Assembly (NCBI GenBank): GCA_023079485.1
Contig: CM041083.1
Location: forward strand, 167,917,400-167,981,399
Origin: Archilochus colubris
Lineage: Eukaryota > Chordata > Aves > Apodiformes > Trochilidae
Reading direction: 5' to 3'
DNA length: 64,000 nucleotides
Shown here: positions 46,361-59,022 of the stretch, piece after piece
Numbering within the stretch: the first letter of the stretch is position 1
How the letters are laid out: each line of letters starts with the position of its first letter
Program-made: the position numbers and the translations under genes
Notes under the pieces: generated by a model
The model's input: the letters and a program-made list of their open reading frames with translations, nothing else
Told to the model about the DNA's origin: nothing
The model's database searches: none

Positions 46361-48016
46361 GTCAAAGCATGTCTTTATATTAAAGAATTGAAGTGAATAA
46401 ATAAAAACAGATCACTGTCATTAAAACACTATTTTAATAGAATATTGTCAGATAAATATTATCCCATAACTATCATTCATGTTTACAGCAGAATTCTTTT
46501 TTTAATGTATCTTATCTGATTGCTTACATTTATTTTTATTGCAATAATCTTTGATCCCTTACCAGCTACAATTATGATGTTTTTAACATGTTTTATGTTT
46601 CTATAACTCCTGTGCTCTATCAGATTTGGTACTTATACTGTCAACTTCAAGCCTTTTATGTTCTTTCATCTTTGTTGTGGGTGTCCTTTTTGTTATACTT
46701 ATTTATGGAATCTAATATTAACATTTAAGTGCATATTTCAAAGGAAATGGACCAAAAGATGTCAAACATGCATTCATTTATCTATATTAAGCATATTTTG
46801 CTACATAAGTGCACAGTAAGCTCCTAATTGATATGGTCTGACTTTTTTATTTATTTTTGCTAATGGCTGTTATTTGTTGCTGTAGTTAGATGAAATTGCA
46901 GAGGAGGCTTTGCACCTACAGACATTACCCCTAAATTCAGTTTTCCTTTTGATGTTTTTGTTTTGTTTTCACTTTCTCCTATTTCAGTGGCTGTATTTGG
47001 TTTCTGGTTATCTTCACAGTGCTCAAGAGGCAGGCTTCTTTAGAAATTAGAGCCTGAGATTTTCTTTGGATTTGGTCTAAAAGGATGATTGCCTTTTGCT
47101 GACTGTCTGTCCATCTTCCTTCTCCTTTCCCTGTCTCTCAATATAAAAAATGTCATTAATGAAAGAGAGCACCAAATGAAATATTATTAATATGTTTCTA
47201 ATAAAACCTGAATAAAATACATTTCTCCTTAAAATCATGACACCTAGCTGTTGAGTGCCCAGTTAATACTTGAAAGAATATTCATAAAAATAAGCAAGAA
47301 AATGTGAACTGCTTAATATGCAAAGTCAACTTGTTTTCTAGTATAAGAAAGCTATTATTGCAAATAGATGAGGCTGATTTCAGTCTAAAGTAACAGGAAC
47401 AAAGGCATTTCACTCACAAAATCTAAGGTCACAGAGCCATTTATGCTAAAATTAGTATATGATGTCAATGACTGAAATAATGACATCTGAGCCATTTGAG
47501 TCAATCCATTGTACTTAAAGTAACAGGACAGGAGTTATAAGAGGAAGAATTAGACACCTGATATAGAAAGTAATAACTGTAATTATGTACAGAACTTCCA
47601 TATGATAACAAGTGGTGTTGAATGAACACTTCAGTGAGATGTGTTGAGACAACAAATCTCAGTGGAAAAGAGAACAGTGTAAATACAGAGTTGATTCAGC
47701 AGACCTTGCTGCAAGCCCCTGTTTAATCCCAGATGAACAAGCTTCACTTCTCTGAGTAATTAAAAGGAGAATCCATATAGCAATCCTTATGCAGCACTTT
47801 TATCTCACAGGACCCTGCAGTATTTGAAAATAAAGTGTAGAGGCCTCAAGAAATGCCCTAAATTCTTTATATATAAATTCTCCATTTCCTGCAAAAACAC
47901 ACATTAATTTGAAAATTCACATTAATTCGAACATTTTATAAAGAAACACTGAGATATCAGAGTAGACTACTACAGTCCTGCAGTAGTGTACGCAGATGTT
48001 AGCATCTCTAATTTCA

Positions 48017-48088
48017 CCGAATCAAAGAATTATCATGGTTGGAAGAGGCTTTTAAGATCACTGGATCCAACTGTCAACCCCTCACCCT
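48017..48088 (-). mobile_element. Short CR1 LINE 3' end
   Basis: GAATCAAAGAATTATCATGG, TTGGAAGAGGCTTTTAAGAT and GGATCCAACTGTCAACC are the reversed last about 70 bp of a bird CR1. It abuts an (AATAA)n tract directly on the right, where the element is truncated. Confidence 0.88.
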
Positions 48089-48148
48089 TAAATAAAATAG
48101 AATAGAATAAAATAAAATAAAATAAAATAAATTAAAACAAAACAAAAT
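48089..48148. repeat. (AAAAT)n microsatellite abutting CR1
   Basis: AATAAAATAGAATAG followed by about six AAAAT units and degenerate ACAAAAC units. It starts exactly where CR1 similarity stops. Confidence 0.93.
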
Positions 48149-48736
48149 TTACTCTTTCGCATTTTGCAAATCATTTTGGAACTTGAAGGAATGCTGATAT
48201 TCAAATTTACTTTTAAAGTAATATATTTTTAAAGATAATTTTGTCTTCTGGTATTTTTATTCCAGCTCTTTAATCTTCCACACAAAACTGAAATATCCCC
48301 CCTCAGCATTCATTTCACAGTATCTGAATATCTTGTTTTTTCTAACCATCTTATATCCATACCTTTTGTATAGTCTCCCATTTTGTATTCTTTCACCAGT
48401 CTTCAAAACTGTTTCATTTTTTTGTTTATTTTGTTTATTTTAAGCCAGGAGGCCTTCCTCTCCACAGGTCAAGCATTTTTTGTAGCATTTTGGCCTTTCT
48501 TTTTAATACTGAAAGAGTCTGTTCTACCTCTTATCTCGACCCTGTTGTAGCAGTGGATTCAATGTGTGCTATGAAGGACACTACATCAGTTCTCTCTCCT
48601 TAGAGGAACAAGGCTGTTTCATTCAGCTTCTAAAAATTTCTTCAATATTTGTAAGGCTTTTTAGAATCTTCACATGACAGTCACTAAAGAATTGTAAAGT
48701 TTTAAACTTGGAACATCCTGTGCAAGCAGATGAATT

Positions 48737-48802
48737 ATCATTTTATAAATAAGGAAACTGAGGCACAGAGAGGTTTGTTTAGTAATGAAAAGTCACATGG
48801 TA
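48737..48802 (-). mobile_element. MIR SINE core fragment
   Basis: AAGGAAACTGAGGCACAGAG followed by AGGTTTGTTTAGTAATGAAA and AGTCACATGG matches the reversed MIR core (GAGGAAACTGAGGCACAGAGAGGTT is the family hallmark, found here with one change in the first bases). MIRs are tRNA-derived SINEs mobilised by L2 and retired long ago. This is a fragment of about 65 bp and the best MIR match in the window. Confidence 0.75.
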
Positions 48803-49843
48803 ACTTTTTCAAATGCTTAATGGAAATTGTGGGTTCCTTTCCCCTACCACATTGGTGTAAACATCAGGCTTCTTCTTACAAGCTGCTCCATTCTGAAATG
48901 GCTTATAAAGATCCAAAATTATGAAAAGAGAAATCAGAAAATGGTAAAGAAGAGATGCATTGGGGTAATAAGACATCAAACAGCTCTATTCATTTTTGGC
49001 ATCATTCTATCTGTGTTGTCTCTTACACAATGTAAAACATGTTTTATTATGGAGAATTAAATTGTGAAATGTCTTAACAGCTAATTAGATAGATTCCAAT
49101 GATCATCTCTTAATTTAATAAGGTTATCATTCTATAGCTCTGACAGTCTAGTTTAGTCCATTTTACTACTTTTATCATAGCAATTACATTGACATACACA
49201 ACAATTAGGTGACTCAACACACAGTAGGCAAATCTCTAACTTCTGTTAAAGTAGGTTTATGGCCCTCTAGAGCAAGACTTCTGAGTAGCAGACTGTACAG
49301 AGACCAGATTCGTAGACTTCGTTCTGCTAAAATTTCATTGTATACTCTCTTTGGTATTTCTGTCTATAGTACAAACATAAATCAAAATAATTCTGTGATA
49401 TGGGTTTTCTCTGTAGTGTCTGACATGGTTAGTACTTTAAGGCCTAATTCCTTTCAACAGTCCTTTTTTATTAAGATTGCAATGAAAACTGACAGTTTAC
49501 CCTGAGGATTTTTTTTCTTTTAAGGAATTGCTACTAGAGGCTATGGATTTTTGCTTTGCTTTGTTTTGCAGTTTACAAACAGTGAACTGACTAGATCTCA
49601 GCTTGTATACATTATGCTACAAAACATAAAGCAGTTTCTCCCATCCCAGACCAGAATGTTTGCATATGCTCCCTCAGAACCACTCATTCAGCGCCACTGC
49701 ATAATCTCATCCTAGGGGTTTAATGCAGCAAGGGTGTATTTCAGTGATATATTTCCTTTATCAAAAATACTACCTCAAAGACTCAGTTTTATCTCCTCCT
49801 AACTGGTCACTTCCACTTGAATATTGCATTTTGCTGCTGCCCT

Positions 49844-49861
49844 AGTTGTGTTAACACAACT
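49844..49861. repeat. 18-bp perfect palindrome
   Basis: AGTTGTGTTAACACAACT equals its own reverse complement. The centre GTTAAC also resembles half-sites of several transcription factors. No function is shown. Confidence 0.9.
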
Positions 49862-50511
49862 GTGAGCAGAGCTGTGCTAGAAATCATTTGGCTTAAAAAG
49901 AAAAGAAAAAAAAAAGACAAAAGGGGAAATAAAGAAAAAAGAAAGACCAATAAAGCTCAGAAAGATTTTATTTTAAAAGTCTGATCATTTGAGGATTTTG
50001 TAGCAAAGGTCTGCTAAGAATTTCAGCATAACAAGGGTCATGGAGGTACTTTGGAAAGAAGGGAAGAAAGCCTGGAGATGGAAGGTTAGACAGAGACTTG
50101 TTTAATATTTTTCAAGAAAGAAACAGCTAAGTATCTCAAGTATTTTGGGAAGGGAGGAGGAAGGCTACAGGACAGCTTGACAGCCACTGAAAAAGAATAT
50201 CCCTTTGCTTACATATTTTTAATGAAATGGATAATGCAATTTCTTTTTGTTGTGCTTAGAAATACAACTCAGGAAAAGAGTACTGCAAGACATGCCAAGG
50301 GAGTTACACCACCTTCATAGAAAGATCATTTTTTTGTTTCAGAACTAGTCTGGGCTTTCATTCTGATTTGATGATTATCTTTTCATCAAGAAAATCTCTT
50401 AAGTTTTGCGTTAGCTTTCAGGGAGGTCATCAGCAGAATCAAGAAGAGGAACCACTCATCAGTGGGGTGTTATTTGTTTCTCTATGGTCAACCTATTGGA
50501 AACAGGAGCAT

Positions 50512-50568
50512 TAAAAGTACTCTTTGAGTACTATTAAAAGTACTATTAAAAGTACTCTGAGTACTCAG
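50512..50568. repeat. Short tandem units ATTAAAAGTACT
   Basis: ATTAAAAGTACT occurs three times, interspersed with TTGAGTACT. A local slippage repeat. Confidence 0.85.
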
Positions 50569-51873
50569 TGTCTCCCTGACTCTGGAGGCACTTTAATGCA
50601 TAGCTCGCATTTTCCAAAATTGGTGTCTGCATCCCAGCTCTGGAGTTATTAAGCAATCTTTCCAATGGATCAATTGAATAACTTGTGTGTATTATAGTTA
50701 TTACACAAATAACGAGATGTTCAAGAGCCTTACTCTTAATCATGGTGTATGACAGATTTTCAAATGAGATGAAGGGCAGCCTCCTCATGAGCAGGTCCTC
50801 TGAGCCATATTTATTTTGATGTTGTCTATCTCTATAAAAGACCATAAGTTAAGCTGAAGCTGGAGAACTAGAATCCTGATCACCCACCCTATTCTAATGT
50901 TCGCTTACTTAGTTCTTTTGGATTACCACTCTCCAAGGCAAATATCCTATAGAAAGGAGTAGTGCAACATAGTACAAACATGAAGTAGGTTATGCCACTT
51001 GTTATTTAAGTCTGAGGTTTTTTGTTTGACTTTTCTTTTGGTTGTGTTGGTTTGGTTTTGTTTGAAAGGAATTGGCATAGGCAGGGTCTGTCAGACTTCT
51101 AGTCCTTGCATCAATATAAAGACTGCTGCTCAGCTACTAGGGCATGACTTGCTATACTGAACAATTTAGTTTATGTGCTTAACTGCAAGAAAGGATTTCC
51201 AGCTGCAGCTTGTAAGTAAGAGAATTGTATAGTCCTGGATCTGAAGAAGGGACACTAGCTGAAATATCTGTAACTCACCCTTCTGTTTATGTACTGCTTT
51301 GGTCCTGACTAGCTTAGCTGGCTTCTTACTCAGCTGATAATCTTCTGAAAACATATTTCTCAGTATCTCATGAAAATTCTGTGAGCTTAAATTGGAAAAA
51401 AAAAATCCTCTGAAAACATACTCCTTAGGGAAAAATGTAACATAGTACTATACCAAAAAAGAGCCAAAAATACCTTTACTGCAAGTCTGAGTAAACTGTA
51501 GCTTCTGTCCTGAAAACTCTATAACTAGATATTTTCTTTGCACTAAATCAGTCTTCCAAAGATCCTTTAAATATTCTGGTTTGGTATTTTTTGCAATCAA
51601 TGAGTTGGGTGTAAATTGATCCTTTCAAAATGCCCTACCCATAAACTCATTTCTCAAATGCAACAAAAGGTATTAATCTCACCTAATTTAAAGACTCAAT
51701 AAAAATCTGCATACTAGAAGCATATCCTTCTTAGGGTCTTTCTCTAGTCCACATAAAAAGAAAAAACTTCTGCAATAACAATCTGTGAGTTAAGCTTCTG
51801 TTCTGAAACTCCCTCTAGCTGTTCTCTCCAAAGAGCATGTTAGAAATAAAAGAACAATTACCTCTTTACTTGA

Positions 51874-51908
51874 TTTAAGTGAGATTTAAGTGATGATTTA
51901 AGTGAGAT
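51874..51908. repeat. Three GATTTAAGTGA tandem units
   Basis: GATTTAAGTGA, GATTTAAGTGAT and GATTTAAGTGA follow one another. A short local tandem repeat. Confidence 0.85.
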
Positions 51909-52179
51909 ATCGGAAGGCAATCAGCATGAGTGTCCACCCTATTCCCAGAACTTCCAGATCTTTAAAAGAGATGCAAGAATATACATAGTAAAGAAGAGAT
52001 CTTCTTCTGCTTTAGTATCTTTAATTAATAATAGTTTGTCTCTCCTTTGAAGTAAGGAATAAGAAAAAAAAAACAACAATCAAACAAAAACCACCAAACA
52101 CCTAAACCTACCTGAATTTATTTCAAATAAGAGAATTAGAAATATATGCAGAAATACATTAAAAAATTTACAACAATCT

Positions 52180-52282
52180 AGACCTCTCCCTGGGCAACCG
52201 CCTCTAGGTGGCCCTGCTTGAGAACAGGTGTTGGGCAAGATGACCTTCAGGGGTCTCTTCCAGTCTCAACTATTCTATGATT
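52180..52282 (+). mobile_element. CR1 LINE 3' tail
   Basis: A plus-orientation CR1: CCCTGGGCAACCGCCTCTAG, GGTGGCCCTGCTTGAGAACA, GGGCAAGATGACCTTCAGGG, ending CAACTATTCTATGATTGTGT with octamer units. About 100 bp survive. Confidence 0.92.
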
Positions 52283-52284
52283 GT

Positions 52285-55200
52285 GTGACAGCAATTAAAA
52301 AAAAGAAATTAACTTGAGAGACATAGAGCACATTCCAAGGACATGGAGTCAAATTAACTTTCATACTCTATAGAAATGTCATTATATGCAAATTAATTGT
52401 CAAAATGGCTTTCTACTGATTTAGAGGTCCCCACCTCACCCCTACTTACTGCTAATATAAAATCTATAGAAAATTATTTATGTAGAGGTGGTTGTAAAAT
52501 ATGGAACCAAAAAGCAAGACTATCTATTTGGTATAAATTTATATTGTAAGAATTCTCTTAGCTCCCGGCTGAAATTTCTGTTCAAAACCAAAGAGAAACA
52601 CGTCCCTCACCACTTTTCCAGCTCAGAATATCTATTAATCTGGTGGTCACTTACATATGCTTGAGATAAAAGAACCTCAGATTCAAGTCCCAGCTTTAAT
52701 TAATTACTAACTCAACTAAATGGAACACCTACAAAAGATAAAATTAAGGGAGAACATGTAAATATTCTTATATGCAGTATAATTTCACAGATTCTATGAA
52801 AAGTACTTCTGCTTTTGTTACTGTGGATATTATATTTCAATTTCTTAAAGATTATATTACTGTGCACTGACTGCATAAAAATTTAAGAAGAGCAGCATGT
52901 CAGATTTTATAAATAAATACATAAATGCGTTCATTTAGGTGAGATCATAATACTTTCTTTTTAATTTGTTAAAAACTTGTATTACCGAAGATAAGGTTCA
53001 GCATAGTTATAGGCTCTAAACTGGTGCTTATATTTCTGTCTCTAATGGTGAATATTGTGCTGACTATGTCACAGGCTATGTGACTGACCTGTGACTGACC
53101 ATGGACATAATTTTGCACATCATTGACAAGTCCCTCATCAGGTGTCTAGTGAGCTTAAGTGTTGTTTTTCTTTGTATTTTTCACTCACTTGGCACATGAA
53201 TTTTTCAGAAAGCATTTGTTTCATTTTAGTACAGAAAAAAAACTTTAAAATATTTATAAGGTTGGAAAAATTTTTTGTCCACTTCTGACAACGTAGCAAC
53301 AGTCTTTTTTACAAGTTACCTGTAATAATTAATAATTTATTGAAATGTACTTTAAAAGCAATTTTCTATTCAACACCTTGGGTAATTACAATGGGGAATG
53401 ATTGATAACATCAGTTGATATTAAATATTGTACTGCTAATCACCATGCAATCTCACATGCAGTTATTCATTAGTTACTTCTTTAATTTGAATAGCTGACA
53501 ATTTACGTGGAATGCTTCAGTTATATGAATTATCATACTTTTATTCCCAAGAGAAGCCCTGCACTTCATTAGAACAGAATGATTCACATTGCTTTTCTTT
53601 CATTTTTCAAGAGCAAAGTACTTTGATTTGAAAGTTCTGTCATTGAAGTGAGGCAAAATATTAGCTCCTTCATTGTCAAAGAGCACTCTCCAATACTTGT
53701 ACAGTACAAAGGCACTTCTGCAATAAACAAAGTCATATTGTTATGCACTGTTCTGACACTAATAAATAGCTGATTGCGGTCTCCAAGAGTACTTTGTGCT
53801 TCTGTGCCGTATTCTGGGAAATGATGCCATGCCCTAAAATATGTTCATAGTGTTAGCTGACTGCTATAGTGACTATAGATGGCATTTACTTTATAAACTG
53901 CTCCACTTTTTCACCCAGGGCAGATTATAATGTTTTAACACGTAGACTTTCGTGTGACTCAGACAATGAAATCTGTTGAGTCTTTCAAAAAGAGCATAAA
54001 TACAAAATACACTAAATCACTTTCATTAATGGGACTTAAACTTGTTTTGAAAGTAACTTGTAGCAATTTAGTGGTGACAACATATTCCCTGTGAAATATA
54101 GAACCATCTGTTGTAAGGAAACTCATTATGTGGTAATGCAGTGATACTCTTACTGTATAAAAACTGCTTAAAAATCTTTTTTCTATACCATGGTCAGTGT
54201 CAAGATATTTGCTCATGGACACATGTAAACAGATAATAAAGGAAACATTTACAGGCCCGTGTTAGACACCTCTCTACACAAACATTGGATTCTCAGAACA
54301 TTAGTTTTATGGTCTCCCAAGACTGACCCCACATCTCTGCTCCTGCTAATGCCCTTTCACAGGCAATAAGTGCTTGTCTCTTCTCCCCATTGCATAGGAG
54401 CTAATGACCTTATCACTGCCCCTCTTTTTAACTTCCCCCCTGCACCACAGTGCTAACTGTTCTTTTCTCTCTATTCTCTCACTAATCAACATAATGAAGT
54501 TAGGCTCTGAGTATTTGCTCCCAACCTGGATTTAGCTTGAAGTTTTCTCCTCTTTTCTACTGCCTTTGTTTCAAACAGCTTTTGTGTCTGAGAAACTGCC
54601 TGTTTTTTCTGTTACCCGTTCCTACAAACTTTACATCTCTTGGAAAGTGAAGCTCATCAAGAGTTTCTGAAAGCCATGACAAGGACAACACATGAAAGGA
54701 TATTTTGGAGAAATATGCTTTGTTCAATTATGACAATAGCAGTTCTTAGATCAAGTTTAAAGTCTGTTGGGAACCCATTCATTAGTATTTGCTTGGAACA
54801 GGCTTCTGTATATGTATAACGTTTAGGCAATGAAAACAGTTCTGAGTGATGAGGCAAATATTTTAAAGAAATGGATGTTATTCAACTCCTTATGACAACA
54901 TTAAAGATTTTAAAAATATTTATATAAGCATAACCACATCTGAGATGTGCAGGTGATGCATGATACATTCGATTTCTTTTATTCTTCTGACCCATATTCT
55001 ACCTATACACTATGAAACCATAATTGACATTAAAGTCTCATGGTAGTATTAAATATATCACTCATTTAAAATATTTTTTTTAAATTTTAAGAGAATTTTA
55101 TTCTCTTTCTTCAAATGTGGAAAATGAAAATTACTCTATTGCACATAATAGCAGGGATGGCCCCTACTATTGACAAGTTCAGTGCTGCAATATCACATGA

Positions 55201-56580
55201 TCTATCAGAAAGAGAAATGGCAATTTTATTTTAGTGAAAGAATGAGATTGAATTTTATAGTAGAACATAAAACTTATCACTAGTTCTCTTACTTCTTGAG
55301 TACTTCATAAAAAAAAAATCATATTCTTATGTGCAAAAGTAGAACTTTATGAACTTTTTAATTAATTTCTACAGTTTCTCATTAGTGTCTTCTCATCATA
55401 TACATTTGCAATAATAACATTGAGACTACTGAGACAATACTACAACAGCAGCAAAAGAATCTGGTAGATAGTCTGTTTCTCCACACATATATGTTTCTTT
55501 GAGGGAACTACACCTACTTTATAATCAGGATATCAGTAGAATCCCACAATGTTCCCAGAGAAGAAAAAAAATTGGTTTCTTTTCTCTTTTTCCTTGAACA
55601 AAAATCCCACCTCCTGAAGTACTACCAATTTTATCATCAACAAATTGTACAAAGTCTCCAACTCTTATTCTATGAATCCTTCCTACATCCGTTGCTCATC
55701 AGTCTCTTAGAAACATCTCTTACAAAAAACTCTAGTGCAGTTATAAGAATTCTTGTTCTTTATGATTTTCTTTGTTGTTTTTTTTTTTTTACTTCCTTGA
55801 TTCATATATTTCTCCAAAGGTGATGTCCTCTGGTGTCTTCTCCAACCCATCTTTTAAAACCTTCTTCTTTTCTTATTCCTCACTTCCTATGTAGTTGTGT
55901 GCATGGCATCCTTTCAGGACTGGTCATTTCTTTGTGCCACTTGTTTTGAGTAGCTGAACATAAGACAGTCTGAGGTTTATCTAAACAGTGCAAGCTCTAT
56001 CCATGAACTTTTCCTGAAACAGGGGATTGTGGAAAAGTGTCCCCAACTCTCAAATTAAAATATAACCCTATGGAAATTACACTTCATTATGGATTGAAAG
56101 TTTTATTTCAGAAAGCTCTGTGAATAACTCAGGGAAAAAAGAAAATGAAACAAAAGAAACACACAGAAATAAAAAATTATGTATGTAATTATAATGAAAA
56201 AAATGCTTGTGTTTCTGGCATAATGAAAAGTTAAATGTGAAATATTTTACAGACCATTGGACAGAACAGAAAATTTTATATTACTAAAGTATTAAACAAT
56301 TTAAGGCACTTTTTAAATGCAAAAAAAAATATTTTATTTTTTTTTTAATCTGCTTTTGATACCACTAGAAGGAAAAATAAATGAGGTATTCAAATTCCTG
56401 TGTTTCTCTGAAAATGACTTTATCCCAAGCCATAGTAATTTTTTTTTCTGGTCATTAATCAGTGTTTCCATACGTAGTTTAAAAAAAAAGGAAGTAGAAT
56501 TGAAAAATCATCTGGACTTTCAGATTAACACATAAACTCTGCAGTATTTTGAGTATTGGTCTGAAGCTGCACTAGATCTT
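52285..56580. other. Unique gene-free sequence, about 4.3 kb
   Basis: No gene or known repeat is recognised. 53300-53830 is free of simple repeats and dense in homeodomain-type TAATTA/ATTA sites; it is discussed as a candidate conserved element. 54300-54620 is relatively C/T-rich. Confidence 0.5.
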
Positions 56581-56582
56581 AT

Positions 56583-56906
56583 CACTCTCTACAGCTACCT
56601 GAAAGAAGGTTGAAACAAGGTGGAGTTAAGTCTCTTCTCCCAAGTAAGTAGTTATAGAACAAGAGGACATGACCTCAAGTTGCACCAGGGAAGGTTTAGA
56701 TTGGTCTTTAGTGAAAGGGTTGTCAGGCACTGCATCACGCTGCCCAGGGAAGTGATGGAGTCACCATCCTTACAGGTATTTAAAAGATATGAAGATAAGG
56801 CACTTAGAGACATGGTTTAGTGGTGAGCTTGGCAGTGCTAGGTTAATGATTGGACTTGATTATCTCAAAGGTGTTTTCCAACCAAAATGATGCTATGATC
56901 CTATAA
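56583..56906 (+). mobile_element. CR1 LINE 3' end with octamer tail
   Basis: Plus-orientation CR1, about 320 bp: ATCACTCTCTACAGCTACCT, AGAACAAGAGGACATGACCT, CTGCCCAGGGAAGTGATGGA, TCACCATCCTTACAGGTATT, TTGGACTTGATTATCTCAAA, and a tail ATGATGCTATGATCCTAT. It covers the end of ORF2 and the whole 3' UTR. Part stays open for 66 codons (56620-56820), but that is residual CR1 sequence, not a host gene. Confidence 0.95.
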
Positions 56907-57821
56907 ATCAAACCTCGCACTGCCCTCTATAGTTTAAGATTATTAAGAGAGAAGTATCCTAAAATTTCACTAATAGATCATCTCACAATTGTCAGATGAA
57001 CAAATCCAACAGTAGAACATGACTGGGAAGGTTTTGGGAAAAAAATGGAGAAAAAAACCCAAAAACCTACCTCAACTGGAAAGAATAAGTAATTGCCATT
57101 TGTAGAGAAAATATGGTGTATGTCATCACAGACCTGTTTGATTTTGGTAATTGAATAATTGTATGAAAGATCAGCTATAGATTTTAAAATGTTAACCTTC
57201 TTTAGAAAACAATAAAAAAACTTGGTTCCCGCCTGACTGTGACCCTTACACTGCTTCTTTCTGTCTTTGTCCATCTCTCACTGCATCAGTTTATTGATCT
57301 TGGTGGTGCTTGGTCTATATTTCAGTTTTGTGTTTGCTTAGCAGTTAAGAAGATCCCACATTGTGAAATGCTGATTTCAACCTTAGTCATACAAATAAAG
57401 AAATAATAGAAAGAATGGCCTTTATCTACAGGCAACGTTTGTCATCCGCCTCGAAGAAGGAAAATGACAGAGGATTATCATGGTGAAATCTTTTTTTTCT
57501 CTTCTTTTAAAATCTTATTCTTTTTAAAGAAAGGAATACATTGTCCATGTGATTTGAAGCACTATCAGTGAAAAGTGTCATAATTCAGGCTATGTAGAAT
57601 CATTAATACTTCTTACTTATTTTGCAAGATAAAAAAAATGACATACTGGACCTGATATATGTGAAATTTTAGATTACAGTCTTTGAGAGAAAATATTTCC
57701 TTTCTCTTTCAAGCCATGCATTTCAGTTAGTTTTCTTGAATTTATATTTCATTTCTAAACTTACCTTTCATTAAATTCCAAGTATTTTCTCAACACTGGA
57801 AAGAAGGAAATAATAAATAGG

Positions 57822-57831
57822 GGGGGGGGTG
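57822..57831. repeat. Poly(G) run
   Basis: About ten consecutive G residues, unusual in this AT-rich context; likely length-variable. Confidence 0.85.
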
Positions 57832-58445
57832 TAAAGAAATAAAAATAAAGAAACAAGAAGTCAGCAATAATTCTCCCAAATTCTATTACCTCAGAAGTAT
57901 CTCAGAAAACCTTAAACTTGACCAAATGGACCAATTTTGCAGGTATTGTAATTTGTCACAACCGGGGATATGACCTGCTATATCTTACAAGCATATTTTC
58001 TCTTCTTCATCCAAACAGCGATTTGAAACTTTGTATCTTCTGATTTTCTTATTCTAATTTGTTCTCTCTTATTCCAGGCAGCTTTTCAGTGTTGCTAAAT
58101 AACGTGGAAGAGATTCAAACCCCTCTACATATGTACATCTTTTATTCTTTTCTCAATAATGTATGAGTGAACACAGCACTCAGGAAATTCAGATGCTAAT
58201 AATCCTGCCTTGAACCTGAGGTAACAAGAGCAGGTGTGCACACATCTCCAGAGAACTGCTGGAAATTTGCTTCATACCTGGCTTGGCATGCATCTCTAGT
58301 CTTAGATTTTTTCTGAAGACAGAATGTGAATCCTTTTTCTTTGGTTGGTATGAAAACCCAGAGATAATTGTCTCATTTTCACTTGTGATCCAATCACACT
58401 CTGGACTGAGGCTGTAAGGAGTGAAAGGGTAGTATTTTAACCTAC

Positions 58446-58468
58446 AGCACCAGCAAGGTCCTGGTGCT
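58446..58468. repeat. 8-bp inverted repeat
   Basis: AGCACCAG (58446-58453) and CTGGTGCT (58461-58468) pair around a 7-base loop. Function unknown. Confidence 0.8.
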
Positions 58469-59005
58469 TGCTGTTCTGAAATTTTATAAAGTAAATATTT
58501 AACTAGTCATTTGAATTCAGTCTTACAGTTCCAAAGCTTTCATTATTTGGGCTCCAGGCGTCAGTTTTTATGACTCCAAGAATTTCTAACTGCTGAATAA
58601 TTGATATCTATTGGCATATCATTAAAAGCATATTCTTGATTTCATCCCAAGACATTCTTTCTATCTGGGTTAAACATAGCCTTAACTAGACAAGCAATCC
58701 TGTATAAAAAAAATCTCTGCTCTCTCTCTTATCTATTCTGTCTTTAGTAAGCAGAAGCACCCTCTCCTCTGTAAAGCTCATAGCATGCAAAACCATGTTT
58801 ATGCAAAAACCAAACTCTAATCTTGTGCTTATATCTCTGTATACTGTGCTTTTCTCCTTTCTCTTTTATTCCTTCCCAGCAGCAAATAAATTCACCAAAT
58901 ATATTTAAAATTATTTCCAGTGACTTTTTTTTTTTTTATGCAAGAGTTTCTCTTCTAGGAACAGCAATCATGGAGACTTTCTCCTTTTCATAGTTTTACA
59001 ATAGG

Positions 59006-59022
59006 AAAAAAAAAAAAAAAAA
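59006..59022. repeat. Poly(A) tract, A17
   Basis: Seventeen A residues; simple sequence. Confidence 0.95.

Larger units (their letters stand above)
45615..48012. other. AT-rich gene-free sequence
   Basis: No gene is seen. It contains TA- and CA/TG-rich low-complexity patches at 46117-46146 and 46225-46360; the rest is unique. Confidence 0.55.
48150..52178. other. Mostly unique gene-free sequence, about 4 kb
   Basis: No gene is supported. It includes a MIR-like fragment (48737-48802), an 18-bp perfect palindrome (49844-49861), an A/G-rich patch (about 49896-49950), tandem AGTACT-containing units (50512-50568) and three GATTTAAGTGA units (51874-51908). Confidence 0.55.

Noticed and set aside
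48721..49060. Open frames over the MIR fragment as a small gene
   Set aside because: The sequence is explained by the MIR-like relic plus AT-rich unique DNA; no domain or context.
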